Assembly: GCA_019918135.1 (NCBI GenBank)
Contig: WBZZ01003313.1
Location: forward strand, 25,001 to 50,000
Direction of reading: 5' to 3'
DNA length: 25,000 nucleotides
From: Paulinella micropora
Lineage: Eukaryota; Cercozoa; Imbricatea; Euglyphida; Paulinellidae
Shown here: in pieces, positions 1 through 7,817 of the stretch
Position numbering within the stretch: the stretch's first letter is position 1
How the letters are laid out: each line of letters starts with the position of its first letter
Translations under genes and position numbers: made by a program
Notes under the pieces: generated by a model
Databases searched by the model: none
Told to the model about the DNA's origin: nothing
Seen by the model: only the letters and a program-made list of their open reading frames with translations

Positions 1-1190
1 GATGTATATAAAAAGAGAGGGGTAATTCAAATTAATAATACAGACAACATATGCTTAGCCAGAGCAATTGTTGTAGTAAAAGCAAAAATTGAAAAACACA
101 AAAAATACAAGACAATAATGATGGGACGAAAGATACAGGAGGAGATGGCTTTGAAACTACACGAAGAAGCGAAAGTTATTCAGGATGTGTGCGGTATTCC
201 TGAAATTAATACATTTGCTAACCACATTAAATATAATCTGGTTATTGTTGAATTCCCTGACAAGATTGTTTATAAGACAGATTTACTTGATGAGGATGGC
301 AAACGACTTACGAACCTTTACATACTTAAGACAGAGAACCACTACGATGCGATAACCAATATGAAGTCTATGGTATGTAAAGAAAACTTCTGTGAGTTAT
401 GCTTAAGAGGATTTCAAAAGAGACATTCTTGCGAATCAGCTTGTAATATCTGCGAAACCAAAGACTGCAAGGGTATTAACGATAAAAGCAATTGGACTGA
501 TTGCTATTCGTGTAATAGAAAGTTTCCGAATACGGTATGTTTCAATAACCACAAGAGGACGAACTGTGATATCAAAGCGAAATGTCTTTCGTGCGGACTT
601 AATTACAGAAGGTCGCGGAGCGACCGTTCGCCCTACGGGCTGAACAGGAAAGACGAACACAAATGCGGTTATGCGAAATGCCGTAATTGTAAGGAACTGA
701 AACCACTTGAACACCAATGCGAAATCGTGAAGAAAGACATATTACTTTTTCAGAGAAATACATATTCTTTGACTTTGAAGCGACACAGGATACGGGCGAG
801 CACATTGTTAATCATTCGGAAAGTCAGTATTTCGACGCGAAGGAACCACCAGTTATCCATAAGAACATTGATGATTTCTGTAAGTGGGCTTTTGAATCTA
901 AGCACAACGGCTTTACATTCATTGCTCATAACAGTCGCGGTTATGATTGTCAGTTTATTCTTAAATGGTTGGTAGATAACGGGCAGGCACCATTCGTCAT
1001 TTATCAAGGCGGTAAGATAATGATGATGACTTTGAAGAAATACCGCTTCATTGATAGTCTCAGTTTCTTGACTATGCATCTGGCTGATTTTCCTAAAACA
1101 TTCGGATTGAAAGAACTTAAAAAGGGTTTCTTCCCTCACTTCTCGCACCTCCACTGGTTTTGTGAAACTTTTTCAAAAGTTTCTATATAA
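1..1190 (+). pseudogene. Protein-primed DNA polymerase B, N-terminal remnant (Polinton/PLV type)
   Basis: The reading frame is open from the first base of the window, so the gene starts upstream. The first part (to about 740) has the N-terminal layout known from Polinton pPolB: a segment around GVIQINNTDNICLARAIVV, then a Cys/His-rich region (about 370-720) with repeated CxxC pairs. The frame then shifts near 740-760 into a second frame carrying exonuclease motif I (FFDFEATQ, DxE, about 765-785) and motif II (HNSRGYDCQFIL, about 925-960). Just after a KKGFFPHF segment (about 1120-1140) homology stops and the frame runs into a palindrome. Exo III, the TPR regions and all polymerase motifs are missing. 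The product would have primed replication from a terminal protein; this copy cannot make a working polymerase. Family call is strong; the cause of the truncation (internal deletion) is inferred. Confidence 0.9.
1164..1183. repeat. Palindrome GAAACTTTT-TC-AAAAGTTTC, copy 1
   Basis: Perfect 9+9 inverted repeat with a 2 nt centre, lying where the polymerase remnant breaks off. A near-identical module, including the upstream CACCTCCA.TGGTTTTG context, occurs at 16755-16788. Related copies lie at 6417-6437 and 21458-21478, all at gene ends. It may be a terminator or processing hairpin. Confidence 0.75.
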
Positions 1191-1239
1191 TTATTTATTT
1201 TTTATTTTTTTAATATTACCCTATATATACTACCCTACT

Positions 1240-1518
1240 ATGACCACCCTAACAAGACTGTGCGAGAAGTTCCAAAAACTTTCCATTGAAGGAGAAAAAA
1301 AATCCTTCTCGTTGGAAGATGTTCAAAAGGTAATCCACGACGAAATAAAAGCGATTGAAGAAAAGGGAAATACACAGCCGAAAGACACTTTTCAATTTGG
1401 CAAATACAAGGGAAAGAAGTTTGAAGATATCGCAAAGATTGATAAACCATATATTGAATGGTTAGTTCGTCAGCCGTGGTGCCGAAATACGGTTAAATTG
1501 AAAAAATATTTGATTTAA
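1240..1518 (+). CDS. Small protein with ExoX-C / DUF3820-like motif
   Basis: A 92-residue protein if the ATG at 1240 is used. I prefer this start because the upstream Met at 1162 lies in the palindrome and gives an AT-rich, low-complexity leader. The second half contains FGKYKGKKFEDIAK followed by PYIEWLVRQPW, the pattern of the exodeoxyribonuclease X C-terminal / DUF3820 domain, which is common in large DNA viruses and bacteria and may bind nucleic acid or assist nucleases. The N-terminal half is a charged helix. It converges on the next gene with only 5 bp between stops. Intact, unlike many neighbours. The role is inferred from the motif only. Confidence 0.7.
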   Translation: MTTLTRLCEKFQKLSIEGEKKSFSLEDVQKVIHDEIKAIEEKGNTQPKDTFQFGKYKGKKFEDIAKIDKPYIEWLVRQPWCRNTVKLKKYLI

Positions 1519-1523
1519 TGCTT

Positions 1524-1718
1524 TTACATTTCTTTTTTTTCGTATTCCTCACGGTCTTTCTTAGCCTTTGTAAAGAACTTAATTAAGTTTTCCCGTCTAA
1601 CATCATTCATATCTTCATTTTTTGTAAAGTATGCGATAGCACAAGTTTCATCGCAGAATTGGTAGTTATCAACCGTAGCAGTTAATATATATATTTTTTC
1701 GCACTCTTTACACGACAT
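1524..1718 (-). CDS. Small zinc-finger protein (FCS/TRASH-like)
   Basis: A 64-residue protein starting MSCKEC. It has C-x2-C, then about 16 residues, then C-x3-C followed by AIAYF, resembling treble-clef FCS/TRASH zinc fingers that bind nucleic acid or protein. The C-terminal half is a Lys/Glu-rich helix. A longer frame starts at 1745, but its extra residues come from a GGAGGTGCGGAGG-type repeat, so I prefer the start at 1718, next to the first Cys. No specific function can be assigned. Confidence 0.6.
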   Translation of the reverse strand: MSCKECEKIYILTATVDNYQFCDETCAIAYFTKNEDMNDVRRENLIKFFTKAKKDREEYEKKEM

Positions 1719-1745
1719 TGTATAGCAGAGACTCCGCCTCCGCAC

Positions 1746-1832
1746 CTCCGTTTTTGGTGATTTTTTTACTGTCTACGACCGTAGGTTGTAAAAAGGTTCT
1801 ATACTATGGGAAAAATAAAATATTTCTAAATT
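1746..1832. other. Short intergenic stretch
   Basis: AT-rich, with a small inverted repeat (CTACGACCGTAG, about 1773-1784). Just before it, around 1731-1750, is the CTCCGCCTCCGCACCTCCG repeat also seen near 16740. Nothing else is recognised. Confidence 0.4.
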
Positions 1833-2344
1833 CTAAAAATGATTCAGTTCTTTATGTTGTTTAATAACCCACATTAAATGAAATTTAGTTTTCATATGTC
1901 TTTTTTTGTGTTGGTGTGTATACTGCATACCACATTGACACATAATTTTTTTCCAGCATGTATTTTTATTCGTTCTTTATGTATTTCTTTATATTGTCTG
2001 TTGTATTCCTTTTTGTTATAATTACAAGGAACAGTAATACCACTTTTGAAGCAAGTATTGACACATTTCGTATGTCTTATCCAGTATCACTCTCTCTGTT
2101 CTAACTCTAAACGACTATCACAAGGGAAAGATTCAACTAGTTCTATTCTGTAATCATTTCTTTCTATTATCGAAAATGATGTAGTATGATCATTCCTCTT
2201 ACCCGTTCTGTATTGATCATAACAATGTTTATGAGTTTTTATTCTCGTTTCAAGAGGTTTGATTGTGCTTCCAACATATACATCGCCGGTTTTGTTGCAT
2301 ATAAGTTTATAGATTTTTCCGTGTTGGTATTTGTTGTAGTTCAT
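1833..2344 (-). pseudogene. GIY-YIG endonuclease with C-terminal Cys/His finger, broken (copy 1)
   Basis: The N-terminal 85 residues form a GIY-YIG nuclease domain: KIYKLI, then VYVGST, an Arg/His helix (TRIKTHKH) and LVESFPC with the metal-binding Glu. At 2087-2089 a TGA interrupts the frame where the domain should continue. The same frame goes on (WIRHTKCVN...), suggesting a Trp-to-stop change. A T7 run at 1946-1952 then marks a frameshift into the frame that encodes CQCGMQYTHQHKKRH, a C-x-C...H...H finger, ending at 1833. These nucleases are typical homing-type passengers of PLVs and giant viruses. Two breaks make it inactive. A second, differently decayed homolog lies at 22571-23228. Confidence 0.8.
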
Positions 2345-2403
2345 TATATATTAATAGGATAGAGTTTTTGTTTAATATAAAATTAACTCCATCCACATCC
2401 GTT

Positions 2404-3665
2404 TCATGGATCTTCTAACCAAGTAAGAGCATACTGAATACTTATCGTTTGAGCAGATGTTGCTTGTGATGTTATGGTTAATCTATCACCTGGTAGCATA
2501 TCGTCCAAATCATAATCATTTAGATTAATCGTCTCAGCACTACTCAAATTTACAAAGATAACCGCTATGGTATTCCCATTAGCCACAGTCGCCGAAGTAT
2601 CAAATGAAACCAGACTTGTATTAGCATTATTTTCAACATAGACAGCATTTGTCAGAGTAGCATTTTTTATTACTTTAATAATACAACTAGTCTTAGAGTC
2701 CGTATTTAAGATAGTTAGTCGTCGCGGATAAACTATGCTATAATTGGCAAGAGCACCACCTGCGGCAGTCGCATTAGTTCTCATTGTAAAAACATGAGCA
2801 ACAGCATTGGTCGCATTGGCGGTTCTTTCATAAATAAACGGAATACCTCTCATAATTTCCGTTCCTTCAATGAAGCATCCAACACTAGCGACTTTAATAT
2901 TTTGGACTGCTACAACTCCACCAACATTCATTATATAGGTTGAAAAAGGTAGAGTAGTATTATTCAGTGTAGTTAAAGTTTGTGTGTTAGCATAACGAAT
3001 GGCATGAACCATTTGAAAATCTCCCGTATTTGGATTTTCAATATAAAAAGATACTTGACTAAATCCTAAGTATTGAAACTTAATTTGAAATACATTACCC
3101 TTTGTAAAATCAATTGCGGGTAGATATGTTTTGCCATCCGCCTTATCAATATTCCAAGTTGTTTGAGCATAAGAGTTAACCAGAGCCCCTCCTCTACAAT
3201 GATATATTTTCATTACTCCAGTTTCTCTACCAAAGAAAAACCCATCTGTAAAAGCATTATCACCTAAACCAACCGTAGCAAGATATTGAGCACCATTTGC
3301 TTCTGTTGTAGCCCATAAAGCGGTAAATCTTACACACACCCCCCCATACCAGCACGATATTTAATTCTTTTTTTTGATTGAATGTATCCGCTAGCCCCTG
3401 CCACGGCAGTTGTTGATATGCTAGCTATTGAATTCTTCATTTCAACAGTAGAATTAACAACAGCACTATCCCATTCAGCAGAATTTACATTATACATAAA
3501 TGTCTCTTGAATAATCGGTGTGTATTGTGCTGTGGATATTTCACCGAATGCTGTTAAGTTGTCATCTGTTAATTTTGTTTTTAGTTCTCCATAAGTTCCA
3601 CATTTCAAATTAACAAAATTCCCTCCATCATCTTGTGCGACTAAATTTCGTTGGTGGGTGGTCAT
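2404..3665 (-). pseudogene. Putative virion surface/structural protein, frameshifted
   Basis: Two open frames (3330-3665, 111 aa; 2404-3339, 311 aa) abut at a run of seven C (3339-3345, G on the coding strand). A one-base change there would join them, giving about 420 residues. The product is Asn/Thr/Ala-rich and beta-strand-like, with no Cys clusters or enzymatic motif. I do not recognise the family. A structural role is inferred because it sits next to the capsid gene, has the same composition, and begins just after the hairpin shared with the capsid, penton and fibre genes. Alternatives are a second fibre or a receptor-binding protein. Confidence 0.6.
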
Positions 3666-3666
3666 A

Positions 3667-3694
3667 GTAGGAGCTTTTTTTACAAAAAACCTAC
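3667..3694 (-). promoter_or_regulatory. Late-gene leader hairpin, copy 1 (structural gene)
   Basis: GTAGG (3667-3671) pairs with CCTAC (3690-3694) around T-rich and A-rich tracts. On the coding strand the order is TTTTTTTGAGG, the hairpin, then the ATG one base later (start at 3665). Shortest stem of the four copies: five outer pairs. Confidence 0.65.
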
Positions 3695-3804
3695 AACCTC
3701 AAAAAAATGTTTTGTTAGAGTTCCTATATTAACAAAAAAATAAATAATCTATCAAAATTAATTACCTACTACGTCGGTAGACAGTATCACCTCGCGGGGG
3801 TGCG

Positions 3805-3816
3805 GGGGCTTGCCCC
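3805..3816. terminator. GC hairpin at the end of the capsid gene
   Basis: GGGGC-TT-GCCCC within a longer imperfect GCGGGGGC..GCCCCTGC, ending 3 bases beyond the capsid stop codon. It belongs to the GTAGGGGC..GCCCCTAC palindrome family and is placed like a terminator or RNA-end hairpin. Function inferred from position. Confidence 0.5.
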
Positions 3817-3819
3817 TGC

Positions 3820-5347
3820 TTAGGTTCTGGTAATGGTGCCGTTCCTGACATTTACTTCTTGCTGAGTGACTACAAATGTGTAATGATTGGCCGCAATATT
3901 AGCAGTGGTAGCAATAAACTCCCATCGTCGCTCGGTGTCTAGACTTAATCCGCTGATTTCATTTTGGTCCTTGCTCCACAACGGTCGGGTATTGTCAAAG
4001 CTATCGCACCAAACCCAGTTGTATTGATAAACATTGCTATTCATCAAAGAAGAGCCTTCCAACTTCGGTTTAAGATACATATAGTCTTCTAGTTTTCCAG
4101 TTTGACAATCAACATTGAATTCTTGAAGTCGTGCTCCGTCTAGTGTGGTATAAAAAGTTTGGACCTTAGCACCGAGCAGGTTGCTATTGTCATAAGCAGT
4201 GTTCTTATTTTCGGTCGTATTGAAAACAGAGTGATAAATTTTCTTAATTCGCCGTCCGTGGCCTCTGTCAAATCTAAGGATAACATTTTGAGAAGTTGAA
4301 GCCACTCCGACAGTATTTTTATACAAATAAGAATAATCAATGTTGAAGCTCATACCTTCGGGGCTCATAATCTTCTGTTGAATTGATTGAACGACATCGG
4401 GGTTAGTTTCAACAGCTAAGAACAGGCTGAGATTAGTAATAGTAACATTTGAATCAGCTACCGCAACAGTGCCACCACCAGTAGAAAGAGCATCATTGTT
4501 ATAATAAAAGATTTTGGGTGTCTGTTGCCAAACAATCCGCAAAGTCAAAATTTCTGGAAACATAATAGTTTTATCCAGAGCGAAAATAGTATTGTAAAGC
4601 ATTCCAAGATTAATCTTAACATTAACACTTGGGCTGGCATTGTTAATAGTTCCAGTTGAAAAATACTTAGCCTCATTAAAAGCAACATTAACGAACTTAC
4701 TCGTGCCAGTCTCATTCGCAATAAGGGTATCATCGTGTCGGCGAGCATTTGTGGAGGGTTGTGCCATCCAAGCCTTTAATGCTGCCTGAACCTGCGCCTT
4801 TGCAACATCAATAGCCGTATCAATGTTTGCTGTCGCATTTTCGGCAGCCGCCGAAGCGGTCAAGGCTGTTTGTAAGGCGGCCAACCTTGTAGCATCGCTA
4901 GCGGGTTGAAATGTAGTTGTAGCATTACATTTTTGAAGCATACAACCAGCTCCGCTTCCATTGTCGTGGTTTTCCAAAGCTAGTAAATCATCGATGGAGG
5001 TTTCGGGTTTCCAAATCATCTTAGTGACATTTCCGACTTCGTTAATGTCGCACAGATAAACACCACCTCTGGTAATCAATTGAATTTGTCTAATTGGTGC
5101 CAGACAGTCCATAAAGCATTTATTGTAGTTCGCAGCCTTCGCATCTGGGGCATAATTAAAACTCAAAACAGAGCGAGCCAAGTTAAACGGACGGCTGATA
5201 AGGTCGAAGTTGCTTTCCTGTCCTCTTGGCTGTACTCACAGTGACATTAATAGAACCCTCACGAGGGGTAAGCTTATTCAAACGATAAGAAGCACTGATG
5301 TAGTCAGTCCTGCTAAAATCTAGTTCGCCTCCGTGTTGGGTTGGCAT
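3820..5347 (-). pseudogene. MCP: Major capsid protein (double jelly-roll), frameshifted near N-terminus
   Basis: The largest part is a 453-residue frame (3820-5181) with Asn/Thr-rich beta-strand composition, and a position among penton, protease and ATPase genes that fits the PLV/Polinton double jelly-roll major capsid protein, which forms the icosahedral shell as trimers. About 45 more N-terminal residues are encoded in another frame from an ATG at 5345-5347, right after the shared late hairpin. The two frames meet near 5210-5225, outside any long homopolymer, so a real indel is plausible. The full length would be about 510 residues, normal for the group. A Gly/Arg-rich RGHGRRIKK segment and Ala-rich insert (about residues 110-140 of the long frame) are visible. 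A GC hairpin follows the stop. Confidence 0.8.
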
Positions 5348-5352
5348 TTCGT

Positions 5353-5382
5353 GTAAGTGCTTTTTTTCAAAAAACCACTTAC
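5353..5382 (-). promoter_or_regulatory. Late-gene leader hairpin, copy 2 (MCP)
   Basis: GTAAGTG (5353-5359) pairs with CACTTAC (5376-5382); the T7 and A6 tracts inside can extend the stem. On the coding strand, TTTTTTGAG precedes it, a TATATAG box lies further upstream (about 5411-5417), and the capsid ATG follows after 5 bases. Confidence 0.7.
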
Positions 5383-5448
5383 GAACTCAAAAAACGATTT
5401 TTAAAAGGTCGCTATATATTTTAATATGAGAAAAAATAAATTAATTAA

Positions 5449-6254
5449 TTACCTAGATTTGAGTAGATTAAAAAAGGATGTAAATAAATTAAAATAATTC
5501 GTCTCGCGGTAAATCAACAATGTCATTACAATACCTAACCCGTTGAGATTAACTGGTTGGTCGTTTTCGTCAGTCAAGTAAAAACGATACACATTGCTTG
5601 AACTAGTAGATAACCGTTTGCAGTATTCACTGCCCGAGCCGTCGTAGATAACAGAGCCGAATGGGATTTCGTTCGCTGTGTATATTTCTTGGAGCACGTG
5701 ATTATCACCTTCGCCGACTAAATCTGACTGTAAATATAATGTTTTTTCGCCAGTCAAAATTATGACATTCGGCGACCTAATGGTATTATTAGAAAAGAAA
5801 TATGTTGAGTCGCGGTCAAAGCCCATTACTTCGTGGATACGTGTTTCGGTGTCAAATATAAACCGCGGTTGGATGCCTCCGTTGTTCGCTACTGTAAATA
5901 ATAGCTTTCTGGGTCGGTGTTTGTGTTGTTGCTCGTGACTGTGTATGTGTAGTCGTTGGGGCTGTCTGTCGTTAGCACCTCGGCCAGTTTATTTTTTAAG
6001 TTGTTCATCGTGTAGTTGCCCTCGGGTATCGTAATAAGCGCCTCATAGCCATCTTCACTCAGAATAAAAGTGTTGTAAGGACTTGCCACAGAGTAATATG
6101 ATTTAGGCACATAGATATGAAGTATTTTACAGTGTGTTGGATTGTCTAGCGATTTCATATCAATGGAGTGAGTAAAATCACTGTCCGTGCCGTTTATCCT
6201 ATTTTTGCTGTTGACATAGTAAATATTACTACTTCGCCCGCCTCTATATTCCAT
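5449..6254 (-). pseudogene. Penton / minor capsid protein, frameshifted
   Basis: The N-terminal frame (5889-6254) begins MEYRGGRSSNIYYVNSKNR. It continues with a HILHIYVPKSYY-like strand region and PEGNYTMNNLKNKL, features of PLV/virophage penton proteins. The C-terminal frame (5449-5826) contains FYLTDENDQPVNLNGLGIV, the usual penton C-terminal pattern. Between them, the second frame is open back to about 5900, so a single indel near 5895-5905 splits the gene. Intact length would be about 268 residues. The protein forms the capsid vertices (single jelly-roll). It lies immediately upstream of the capsid gene on the same strand, each with its own leader hairpin. Confidence 0.8.
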
Positions 6255-6255
6255 A

Positions 6256-6286
6256 GTAAGTGCTTTTTTTTCAAAAAACCACTTAC
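6256..6286 (-). promoter_or_regulatory. Late-gene leader hairpin, copy 3 (penton)
   Basis: GTAAGTG (6256-6262) pairs with CACTTAC (6280-6286) around T8 and A6 tracts. The penton ATG follows one base later on the coding strand. TTTTTTTGAG and a TATATACAGTATAG box lie upstream on that strand (about 6288-6315). Confidence 0.7.
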
Positions 6287-6383
6287 AATCTCAAAAAAAC
6301 TATACTGTATATATTAGAAAATATATTTTTTTGTTTTACATCTATCGATGTAGTAGATAATTATCTGCCACAACGGAGGGAGT

Positions 6384-6437
6384 GTAAGGGCGAGCCCTTA
6401 CAAACCCAAGTTTTGTGAAACTTTTTCTAAAAGTTTC
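6384..6437. terminator. Two palindromes at the 3' end of the protease gene
   Basis: GTAAGGGCGAGCCCTTAC (6384-6401) is a perfect palindrome apart from its centre. It is followed by GAAACTTTTT-CT-AAAAGTTTC (6417-6437). Both lie just beyond the protease stop (6446) on its strand, so they may end or stabilise its transcript. They are members of the two dispersed palindrome families. Confidence 0.55.
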
Positions 6438-6445
6438 AGCCCCTG

Positions 6446-7180
6446 CTAAATAAAAGTGTCAAAGCCGTAGCCGTTCTGTGTTTTCAACTCCTCCGCTTCT
6501 TTTTCTTTTAAGTCCGTCCAACCGCTGGCAAATTTAAAGCGATTACCTTTCGCCCGCTCTAATAAAAACCTAATACTATGCCACCCGCAGGTATCCGTTG
6601 TATCACTTTGGTTTTTAACTTGATTAACCTTCATAAGCAGATATGTGCTCGGCTTACTCTTGTCAATAAGCTGTTTCATTTGGTGTAGAAATAGCTCAGT
6701 CGGCTTATACAGTGCGAGCGGGTCGTAGATTTCAATAGAGTCGTCTTTAATTAAGTCAACCCAAACAGCAATCCAATGTGAGCCTGGTTGGCTAGACTTA
6801 TCCAAGTTCATAATAAAACCATAATTCTTTCTTTTTTCTGGTTTCAGTTTGTTTATTTCATCGCTGGCTACCGTGCCGATATACCATTCGTGCTTTTTCA
6901 TAATGTTGTCTATTTCGTCCGTCATCAATCCTCGGTAGGGGCTTCCAGCCCCTACGACCCCATCGGAGGTGATTTCGGGTGTTGTGTCGGCGGTGATTTC
7001 GGGTGTTGTGTCGGGTGTTGTGTCGGGTGTTGGGGTTGGTGAGGTGTCGGCGGTGGTTTCGGGTGTTGGGGTTGCTTCCTCGGTTGGTTGAATACCGAGT
7101 TTATTTGAAACTTGATTTTTAATGTTTGGGTCGCTTCTCATTTCGGTTACTAAGTTATTTACATAATCCTTCTTCTTCAT
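6446..7180 (-). CDS. PRO: Adenain/Ulp1-like maturation cysteine protease
   Basis: A 244-residue intact frame. The C-terminal domain has the adenoviral-protease triad: His135 in GSHWIAVW, Asp153 in IYDPL, and Cys198 in TDTCGWHSIRFL, with Gln187/Gln191 as oxyanion candidates. In PLVs and Polintons this enzyme cleaves capsid precursors during maturation. A Thr/Pro/Asp-rich repeat linker (residues 36-72) joins it to a short charged N-terminus. A palindrome of the GTAGGGGC family falls in the coding sequence just after the linker. The start overlaps the end of the upstream gene by 26 bp, and it ends in TAG before two palindromes. Confidence 0.9.
   Translation of the reverse strand: MKKKDYVNNLVTEMRSDPNIKNQVSNKLGIQPTEEATPTPETTADTSPTPTPDTTPDTTPEITADTTPEITSDGVVGAGSPYRGLMTDEIDNIMKKHEWYIGTVASDEINKLKPEKRKNYGFIMNLDKSSQPGSHWIAVWVDLIKDDSIEIYDPLALYKPTELFLHQMKQLIDKSKPSTYLLMKVNQVKNQSDTTDTCGWHSIRFLLERAKGNRFKFASGWTDLKEKEAEELKTQNGYGFDTFI
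6935..6955. repeat. GTAGGGGC..GCCCCTAC palindrome inside the protease gene
   Basis: 8+8 perfect inverted repeat with a 5 nt centre, followed by GACCCC as in the copy at 17016-17039. Translated in frame within the protease linker, it leaves the frame open. Confidence 0.75.
6970..7080 (-). repeat. Degenerate tandem repeat coding Thr/Pro linker
   Basis: Repeats of GGGTGTTGTGTCGG-type units encode PDTTPEIT-like motifs in the protease linker. Unit lengths are multiples of 3, so frame is kept. Likely a flexible spacer that varies by slippage. Confidence 0.6.
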
Positions 7181-7509
7181 TTTTTTTCCTGTATTTACCC
7201 TTCTTCAAAAATTTCTTAATTTTTGCTATTGTTAAAAGTTTGTGGATTAATTCCTCCATCGTTTTTGCCCCAGCACCAGCTTGGTTTATTCCCAAATAAT
7301 CAGCGAGTTTCTTTCTCATTTCATTCTGGTCTATTCCTAAATCAATACCTTCATCTACTATAACTTGTGCCATACCCGCAGTCGTGTGGTTTCCTTTAAC
7401 TTTTTTTGGTGGTGGTTTGCCCCGAGCTTTCATTTCTTTTTCCAAAGCAGGGCCCAAAGTTTTGGGTATATCCAATTTTGGATACTTGTAATCATTTCTT
7501 AAACCTGCG
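7155..7509 (-). pseudogene. 3' part of the viral gene split by the retrotransposon
   Basis: The visible frame (106 aa from a TTG at 7475) has no ATG start and stays open upstream to the retrotransposon edge at 7509. Read through the empty site, the frame continues without stops into 14162-14230. It is therefore the C-terminal part of the gene whose N-terminal part lies at 14227-15123. The sequence is Lys-rich and helical, with a GKPPPKKVKGNHTT turn and a second helical stretch (about residues 30-90). The family is not recognised. The stop overlaps the protease start by 26 bp, suggesting coupled expression in the intact virus. Confidence 0.7.
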
Positions 7510-7514
7510 GATAT
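7510..7514. repeat. Target-site duplication GATAT (left)
   Basis: Exact match to 14157-14161 across the LTR element. A 5 bp duplication is normal for Ty1/copia. Confidence 0.8.
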
Positions 7515-7807
7515 GCTTTACATTACAATAACGGTTAGAATAATTTCTGACAGCAGTTACTCGTGATATGACAGTTACGTCATTTATTATATGTCGATAG
7601 GACTGATTTACCAATTATTTACGACTGACCTAATTAATGAATTTGGCATTGTCAGCCAGTCACATGTTATGGTTTTGCCGCCTTCAGTTTGGCGGTAATA
7701 ATTTTACTCAATAAATCTCTCACAATCTGTTCAACTGCGAACTACCAAAGTGTCCCGGTCTTCAACCCGGCCTCTGTCAACTAAGCTACCGGATTTATAA
7801 ATACATT
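7515..7807 (+). repeat. 5' LTR
   Basis: 293 bp, 99.3% identical to the 3' LTR. It contains a GCCGCC...GGCGGT inverted repeat (about 7678-7696), a polyadenylation signal AATAAA (7710-7715) and an antisense tRNA-like segment near its 3' end. A TTATATG stretch near 7586 could serve as TATA element, but this is uncertain. Confidence 0.9.
7735..7796 (-). other. Antisense tRNA-like segment in the LTR
   Basis: On the minus strand, TAGCTTAGTTG (7778-7788) matches the Pol III A-box consensus. It is followed by a D-arm-like GCTT...AGGC, then CCGG-GTTGAAGA-CCGG, which resembles an anticodon arm with a GAA loop. A GTTCG further on is a weak B-box candidate. The T-arm does not fold properly, so this is not a functional tRNA. 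The same segment is in the 3' LTR at 14084-14145. Confidence 0.4.
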
Positions 7808-7817
7808 GGGTTATGAG
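7808..7817 (+). promoter_or_regulatory. Primer binding site overlapping the gag start
   Basis: GGGTTATGAG directly follows the 5' LTR. GGTTATG is complementary to the anticodon loop and 3' side (CATAACC) of a methionine tRNA, as in Drosophila copia, which uses a half initiator-Met tRNA as primer. The ATG within it is the gag start codon. Complementarity beyond about 9-10 bases is weak. Confidence 0.55.

Noticed and set aside
7735..7796. A functional tRNA gene
   Set aside because: Only the A box and a short arm fit; the T-arm and acceptor stem do not pair.
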